From: Hoeflea marina
GTDB taxonomy: Bacteria > Pseudomonadota > Alphaproteobacteria > Rhizobiales > Rhizobiaceae
Assembly (NCBI RefSeq): GCF_003182275.1
Contig: NZ_QGTR01000007.1
Span: 124,001-188,000, forward strand
DNA: 64,000 nt
Direction of reading: 5' to 3'
In this document: positions 60,343 to 64,000 of the stretch, piece after piece
Layout of the letters: every line of letters begins with the position of its first letter
Position numbering within the stretch: the first letter of the stretch is position 1
Program-made: the position numbers and the translations under genes
Notes under the pieces: model-generated
Told to the model about the DNA's origin: nothing
Database searches by the model: none
The model's input: the letters and a program-made list of their open reading frames with translations, nothing else

Positions 60343-61143
60343 ATGGCGCGTTCGGCCCTACTCAATGTGATGGTGCAGTCTGCGCTGAAAGCCGGCCGTT
60401 CTCTGGCGCGCGATTTCGGCGAGGTGCAGAACCTGCAGGTGTCGATGAAGGGGCCTGCGGATTTCGTCAGCCAGGCCGACCTCAAGGCCGAGGAGATCAT
60501 TCGCACGGAACTGATGCGGGCGCGGCCGACCTACGGCTTTCTTGGCGAGGAGAGCGCAGAGATCATCGGCTCGGACGGGGCGCACCGCTGGATCGTCGAT
60601 CCCCTCGACGGCACGACCAATTTCCTGCACGGCATTCCGCAGTTCGCCGTCTCCGTGGCGCTTGAGCGCAACAATGAACTCGTCGCCGGCGTCATCTACA
60701 ACCCGGCCAGCGACGAACTGTTCACCGCAGAACGCGGCGGCGGTGCCTTCCTCAACGATCGCCGGCTGCGCGTGGCGGCGCGGAAGGCAATTTCGGACGC
60801 CGTCATCGGCACCGGCGTGCCGCATCTCGGTCATGGCCATCACGGCACCTATCTGGTGGAACTGCGCAATGTCATGGGCGAATGCGCCGGCGTGCGGCGG
60901 ATGGGTGCGGCGGCACTGGATCTGGCCTATGTGGCCGCGGGTCGTTTCGACGGTTTCTGGGAACGCCCGCTGCAGCCCTGGGACATGGCCGCCGGAATCG
61001 TGCTGATCCGGGAGGCAGGCGGCTACGTGTCGGACATGGCGGGCGGCACGCAGATGCTCGAGACCAAGTCGATCGCGGCCGGCAACGAGCAGATTCTCAA
61101 GGGCCTGATGGAACTGCTGCAGCGGCCGATCAAGCCGGCCTGA
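60343..61143 (+). CDS. suhB: inositol-1-monophosphatase SuhB
   Basis: Mg2+-dependent phosphatase for inositol phosphate; the E. coli homologue also joins ribosomal RNA antitermination complexes. 266 residues with GFLGEESAEI near 65, WIVDPLDGTTNFLHGIPQF near 85, and LQPWDMAAGIVLIREAGGY near 208. The DPLDGTTNF and WDMAAG forms separate it from the HisN homologue at 16199. It is between efp and the MotA/MotB-like pair on the same strand and is the first gene after the efp terminator. Confidence 0.94.
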   Translation: MARSALLNVMVQSALKAGRSLARDFGEVQNLQVSMKGPADFVSQADLKAEEIIRTELMRARPTYGFLGEESAEIIGSDGAHRWIVDPLDGTTNFLHGIPQFAVSVALERNNELVAGVIYNPASDELFTAERGGGAFLNDRRLRVAARKAISDAVIGTGVPHLGHGHHGTYLVELRNVMGECAGVRRMGAAALDLAYVAAGRFDGFWERPLQPWDMAAGIVLIREAGGYVSDMAGGTQMLETKSIAAGNEQILKGLMELLQRPIKPA

Positions 61144-61240
61144 TCAAGACGTCGAAATTTCGCCGCAAGTCATCGCTTTCAATTGCGTACCGGTTTCGGG
61201 TAGTCTCCGCGCAGACCCGATGATTTGGAACGGAACAAGC

Positions 61241-62263
61241 ATGGCAAAACTGACATTGTCTGGGTGGGGAATCTCGGAAGACGGAAGCGGAGCCGATCCC
61301 CACAAGCTGTCGAGCCCGCTGGTTTTCTTCTGGAGCATGCTGATCTTCCTGATCATCACCGGCTTCATCGCCGCCATCCTGTACCGGCAGATCCACACCG
61401 CCTTCATCTCCAATCCCGGCCTCAACGGGCTTATCCTGGGCGTTCTGGCCGTCGGCATCCTGCTGGTGTTCACCCAGGTCATCCGGCTCCGGCCGGAAGT
61501 CCGATGGGTCAATTCGTTCCGCGCCGCCGGCAATGCCGACAAGGTCGGTCGCGAGCCGGTCCTGCTGGCGCCGATGCGGGCGCTGATCGGCAAACGCCAG
61601 GAAATGGCGCTGTCGACCTCGTCGCTGCGCTCGATCCTTGATTCGATCGCCATGCGGCTTGACGAATCCCGGGACACCTCGCGCTACCTTATCGGGCTGC
61701 TGGTTTTTCTGGGCCTGCTCGGCACCTTCTGGGGATTGCTGGGCACGATCAGTTCGATCAATGCGGTCATCCAGTCGCTCGATCCGGGAACGGGCGGCAC
61801 CGAGGACGTGCTCTCGACGCTGAAGAGCGGCCTGTCGGCGCCGCTGGCCGGCATGGGCACGGCCTTTTCGTCATCGCTGTTCGGTCTCTCCGGATCGCTG
61901 GTGCTCGGCTTTCTGGACCTGCAGGCCGGCAAGGCGCAGAACCGCTTCTACACTGAACTTGAAAACTGGCTGTCCACCGTCACGGACGTGGATTCCGACG
62001 TGGGCGCTGCGGGCGTGTCGGATGGCACCAGCGAGGAAATCAGGCTGATGTCGGAGAGGATGCGGACGCTGGCGCAGGATGGCGGCGCAACACAGCGCAC
62101 CACCCAGGCGATGGCCAATCTGGCGGAAGGAATCCAGGGCCTGGTCAAGAACATGCGCAACGAACAACAGATGCTGCGCGACTGGATCGAGGCCCAGCAG
62201 GTGGAGGCCAAATCGCTGCGCGAAACGCTCGACAAGCTTTCCGACTCCGTGGGAAAGCACTGA
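61241..62263 (+). CDS. MotA/TolQ/ExbB-type proton channel protein
   Basis: 340 residues. Membrane segments near 30-50, 60-80, 150-175 and 200-225. The two long segments show the family pattern: LLVFLGLLGTFWGLLGTISS near 153 and the PLAGMGTAFSSSLFGLSGSL block near 200, which contains the conserved proline. The C-terminal 100 residues are a soluble, probably coiled-coil helix. The next gene, 3 bases later, encodes the MotB-like partner, so together they form a stator-like proton channel. No flagellar genes are nearby. Confidence 0.88.
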   Translation: MAKLTLSGWGISEDGSGADPHKLSSPLVFFWSMLIFLIITGFIAAILYRQIHTAFISNPGLNGLILGVLAVGILLVFTQVIRLRPEVRWVNSFRAAGNADKVGREPVLLAPMRALIGKRQEMALSTSSLRSILDSIAMRLDESRDTSRYLIGLLVFLGLLGTFWGLLGTISSINAVIQSLDPGTGGTEDVLSTLKSGLSAPLAGMGTAFSSSLFGLSGSLVLGFLDLQAGKAQNRFYTELENWLSTVTDVDSDVGAAGVSDGTSEEIRLMSERMRTLAQDGGATQRTTQAMANLAEGIQGLVKNMRNEQQMLRDWIEAQQVEAKSLRETLDKLSDSVGKH

Positions 62264-62266
62264 GGA

Positions 62267-63298
62267 ATGGCGCTGGCACGAAACCGCCGCAGGGAACGCG
62301 GTATCGATTACTGGCCCGGCTTCGTCGATGCGTTGTCGACGCTGTTGCTGGCGATCATGTTCCTGCTCACCGTGTTCGTGCTGGCGCAGTTCTTCCTCAG
62401 CCGTGAAATCAGCGGCCGTGACGAGGTCCTCAACCGGCTCAACGGCCAGATCAACGAGCTGACACAGCTGCTGGCGCTGGAGCGGTCGGGCAAGCAGGAT
62501 CTCGAGGATACGCTGGCAAATCTGCAGGCCTCGCTGTCGGATTCCGAAACCGAGCGCTCGCGTCTGCAGGAACTCTTGTCCAGCGGCTCCGGCGCGACCG
62601 AGGCGGCGCAGTCGAAGATCGGCGAATTGTCGGATTCGCTCGACACCGAGCGGCAGGTTTCGAGACGGGCCTTGAGCCAGGTCGAACTTCTCAACCAGCA
62701 GATCGCCGCGCTGCGCAGCCAGCTGGCTTCCCTGGAAGGCGCGCTGGAACTCTCCGAGAGCAAGGACACCGAAGCCCAGGCCAGGATCGCCGATCTCGGC
62801 AAACGCCTCAATGTGGCGCTCGCCCAGCGGGTCCAGGAACTCAACCGCTACCGGTCGGATTTCTTTGGCAGGCTGCGTGAAATTCTGTCCGGCCGCGAAG
62901 ACGTCCGCGTCGTCGGCGACCGCTTCGTGTTCCAGTCCGAGGTGTTGTTTCCCTCGGGCGGCAATGTGCTCAATCCGGCCGGCCAGACGGCCATGACGCA
63001 GCTGGCGACGGCGATCAAGGAACTGGCGCGCGAAATTCCCGACGAGATCAACTGGGTGCTGCGTGTCGACGGCCACACCGACAATGTGCCGTTGTCGGGA
63101 AGCGGCCGCTATGCGGACAACTGGGAACTGTCGACGGCGCGCGCCACGTCGGTGGTCAAGTATCTGATCTCGGAAGGCGTGCCCGCCAATCGTCTGGTCG
63201 CCGCAGGTTTCGGCGAGTTCCAGCCGATCGCCGAGGGCGACAGCGACGAGGCGCGCGCCACCAACCGCCGCATCGAACTCAAGCTCACCGAACGCTGA
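62267..63298 (+). CDS. MotB-like peptidoglycan-binding stator partner
   Basis: 343 residues. Short cytoplasmic N-terminus, one membrane segment (about 18-42) with Asp21 (GFVDALSTLLL) at the place of the proton-carrying aspartate of MotB, a long coiled coil (about 48-200) of Ser/Leu/Gln-rich heptads, and an OmpA-like peptidoglycan-binding domain (about 225-343) with VDGHTDNVPLSG and ELSTARATSVVKYLI. The coiled coil is much longer than in flagellar MotB. It works with the channel protein encoded directly upstream. Confidence 0.88.
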   Translation: MALARNRRRERGIDYWPGFVDALSTLLLAIMFLLTVFVLAQFFLSREISGRDEVLNRLNGQINELTQLLALERSGKQDLEDTLANLQASLSDSETERSRLQELLSSGSGATEAAQSKIGELSDSLDTERQVSRRALSQVELLNQQIAALRSQLASLEGALELSESKDTEAQARIADLGKRLNVALAQRVQELNRYRSDFFGRLREILSGREDVRVVGDRFVFQSEVLFPSGGNVLNPAGQTAMTQLATAIKELAREIPDEINWVLRVDGHTDNVPLSGSGRYADNWELSTARATSVVKYLISEGVPANRLVAAGFGEFQPIAEGDSDEARATNRRIELKLTER

Positions 63299-63321
63299 TC
63301 CTTCCGATGCGCCGGCGTCTA

Positions 63322-64000
63322 TCAGTCGGGCAGGCCCGGCAGGGCGCGGCGCGGATCGAAAGCGGCCGCGAGCGGACGGTAGTCGTCCGGCGTCGCCTCC
63401 TCGAAGCCGGTGAGCAGCAGTGCGTCGCGGTCTGCCGCGGGCAGGGCTGCGATGGCGGTTCGCCAGGCCTCGGCCATCGCCCGGACGTGGCCGGCGCGGG
63501 AGAGCCTGGTGATCACCGGCAGGGCCGCAGTCTCCGGCGTGCGGGCGAACACCGCCAGGCCGGATGTCGCCGGCTCGTGGCGAAGCGCCAGTTGCCATGT
63601 CACCGCATCGATGGCGGCCCAGTCGGCGCGACCCTCTGCCACGGCGCGGATGGATGCGCGGTGGGCGCCGGTTTCCAGGGGCTCGGGGAGCGACCGCACC
63701 CCTTCCGCGATCATCATCCGCAGCGCCGAGGCATAACCGGACTGGGAGTTGCGCGCATTGTAGGCGAGGCGCCGGTCTGTCACGTCCGCAAGAGAGCTGA
63801 TGCCTTCTCCCGAGCGCGTCACCAGCACGCTGAAATAGCGGCCCGGTGCGGCGCCGGTGGCCGCATGGGACGGAACTCCGACCAGCGCCACCTCGCCCAT
63901 CAGCGCCGTGGCGTAGGGCCGGCCGCAGGTCTGCGACATCAGCAGGTCCGGATGGAGCCATTCGGCTTCGGGATCGGAGTCGCGGCTGAGCCGGGGCGGC
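63322..64000 (-). CDS. PhnD-like substrate-binding protein (5' end off the window)
   Basis: Solute-binding protein of the phosphate/phosphite/phosphonate (PhnD-like) group. 225 residues up to the stop codon are visible, and the frame is open past the right edge, so the N-terminus (and signal peptide, if any) is missing. The readable start is WLHPDLLMSQTCGRPYAT, the typical binding-site segment; later RLAYNARNSQSGYASALRMM and ADWAAIDAVTWQLALRHEP follow. The ligand cannot be named. An ATG at 63939 is internal, because the family match continues upstream of it. Confidence 0.85.
   Translation of the reverse strand, partial: PPRLSRDSDPEAEWLHPDLLMSQTCGRPYATALMGEVALVGVPSHAATGAAPGRYFSVLVTRSGEGISSLADVTDRRLAYNARNSQSGYASALRMMIAEGVRSLPEPLETGAHRASIRAVAEGRADWAAIDAVTWQLALRHEPATSGLAVFARTPETAALPVITRLSRAGHVRAMAEAWRTAIAALPAADRDALLLTGFEEATPDDYRPLAAAFDPRRALPGLPD

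Noticed and set aside
61241-63298. Zorya anti-phage system (ZorAB) or flagellar MotAB
   Set aside because: No ZorC, ZorD or ZorE follows, and the neighbours are housekeeping genes. There are no flagellar genes, and the MotB-like coiled coil is much longer than in flagellar stators.

Overview
The window is GC-rich chromosomal DNA from an alphaproteobacterium of the Hyphomicrobiales (Rhizobiales), most like the Rhizobiaceae/Hoeflea group. The evidence is homospermidine synthase, the lipoprotein Omp10, CpdR, GapR, an mmgR/suhB-type small RNA, a ROSE-type RNA thermometer on an hsp20 gene and rhizobial-style palindromic intergenic repeats. Genes are densely packed on both strands with many ATGA overlaps. 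I see no prophage, insertion sequence, CRISPR array or origin. The genus is an inference from gene content.

Left part (1-14.1 kb): glycogen phosphorylase (cut by the left edge), a 5-formyltetrahydrofolate cyclo-ligase family protein, the glutamate synthase operon gltB-gltD, and a divergent threonine-aldolase-type gene. The gap between gltB and that gene holds a perfect 11-bp-arm palindrome that looks like an operator. Next comes a four-gene bufferin operon (bufA-D): a small secreted cysteine peptide, a DUF692/MNIO maturase, its DUF2063 partner and a DoxX membrane protein. Bufferins are a recently described copper-binding RiPP family.

14-31.7 kb: hsp20 with a RpoH-type promoter and ROSE thermometer, a PldB-like hydrolase, hisN, a PAS-GGDEF protein, the mmgR-like sRNA, an N-formylglutamate amidohydrolase, cpdR, tRNA-Val(GAC), and an envelope block. 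The envelope block holds an SGNH/DUF459 protein, a lytic transglycosylase, galU, an outer-membrane beta-barrel and kdsD. It is followed by nfeD-qmcA, hemH and a 5'-nucleotidase fused to LysM.

31.8-47 kb: a PaaK-like ligase, omp10, homospermidine synthase, two overlapping small TIR-domain genes of lower GC (the best candidate for an undescribed defence or signalling module), pabC-pabB-pepF, a sigma-54 activator, a DUF882 M15-like endopeptidase, gapR, a second N-formylglutamate amidohydrolase, a DUF1036 protein and pyruvate kinase.

47-64 kb: a large hybrid histidine kinase, a hydrolase, a TPR protein whose start codon lies inside a terminator-like hairpin, zinc-free-type rpmJ, purEK, two divergent YdcH-like genes, an ArsR regulator, an acyl-CoA synthetase, a TauE/SafE permease, a ThiE-like TIM barrel, a Sel1-repeat protein, efp, suhB, a non-flagellar MotA/MotB-like pair, and a PhnD-like binding protein cut by the right edge. 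Most of the window is core metabolism and cell envelope. The accessory-looking parts are the buf operon and the TIR pair.
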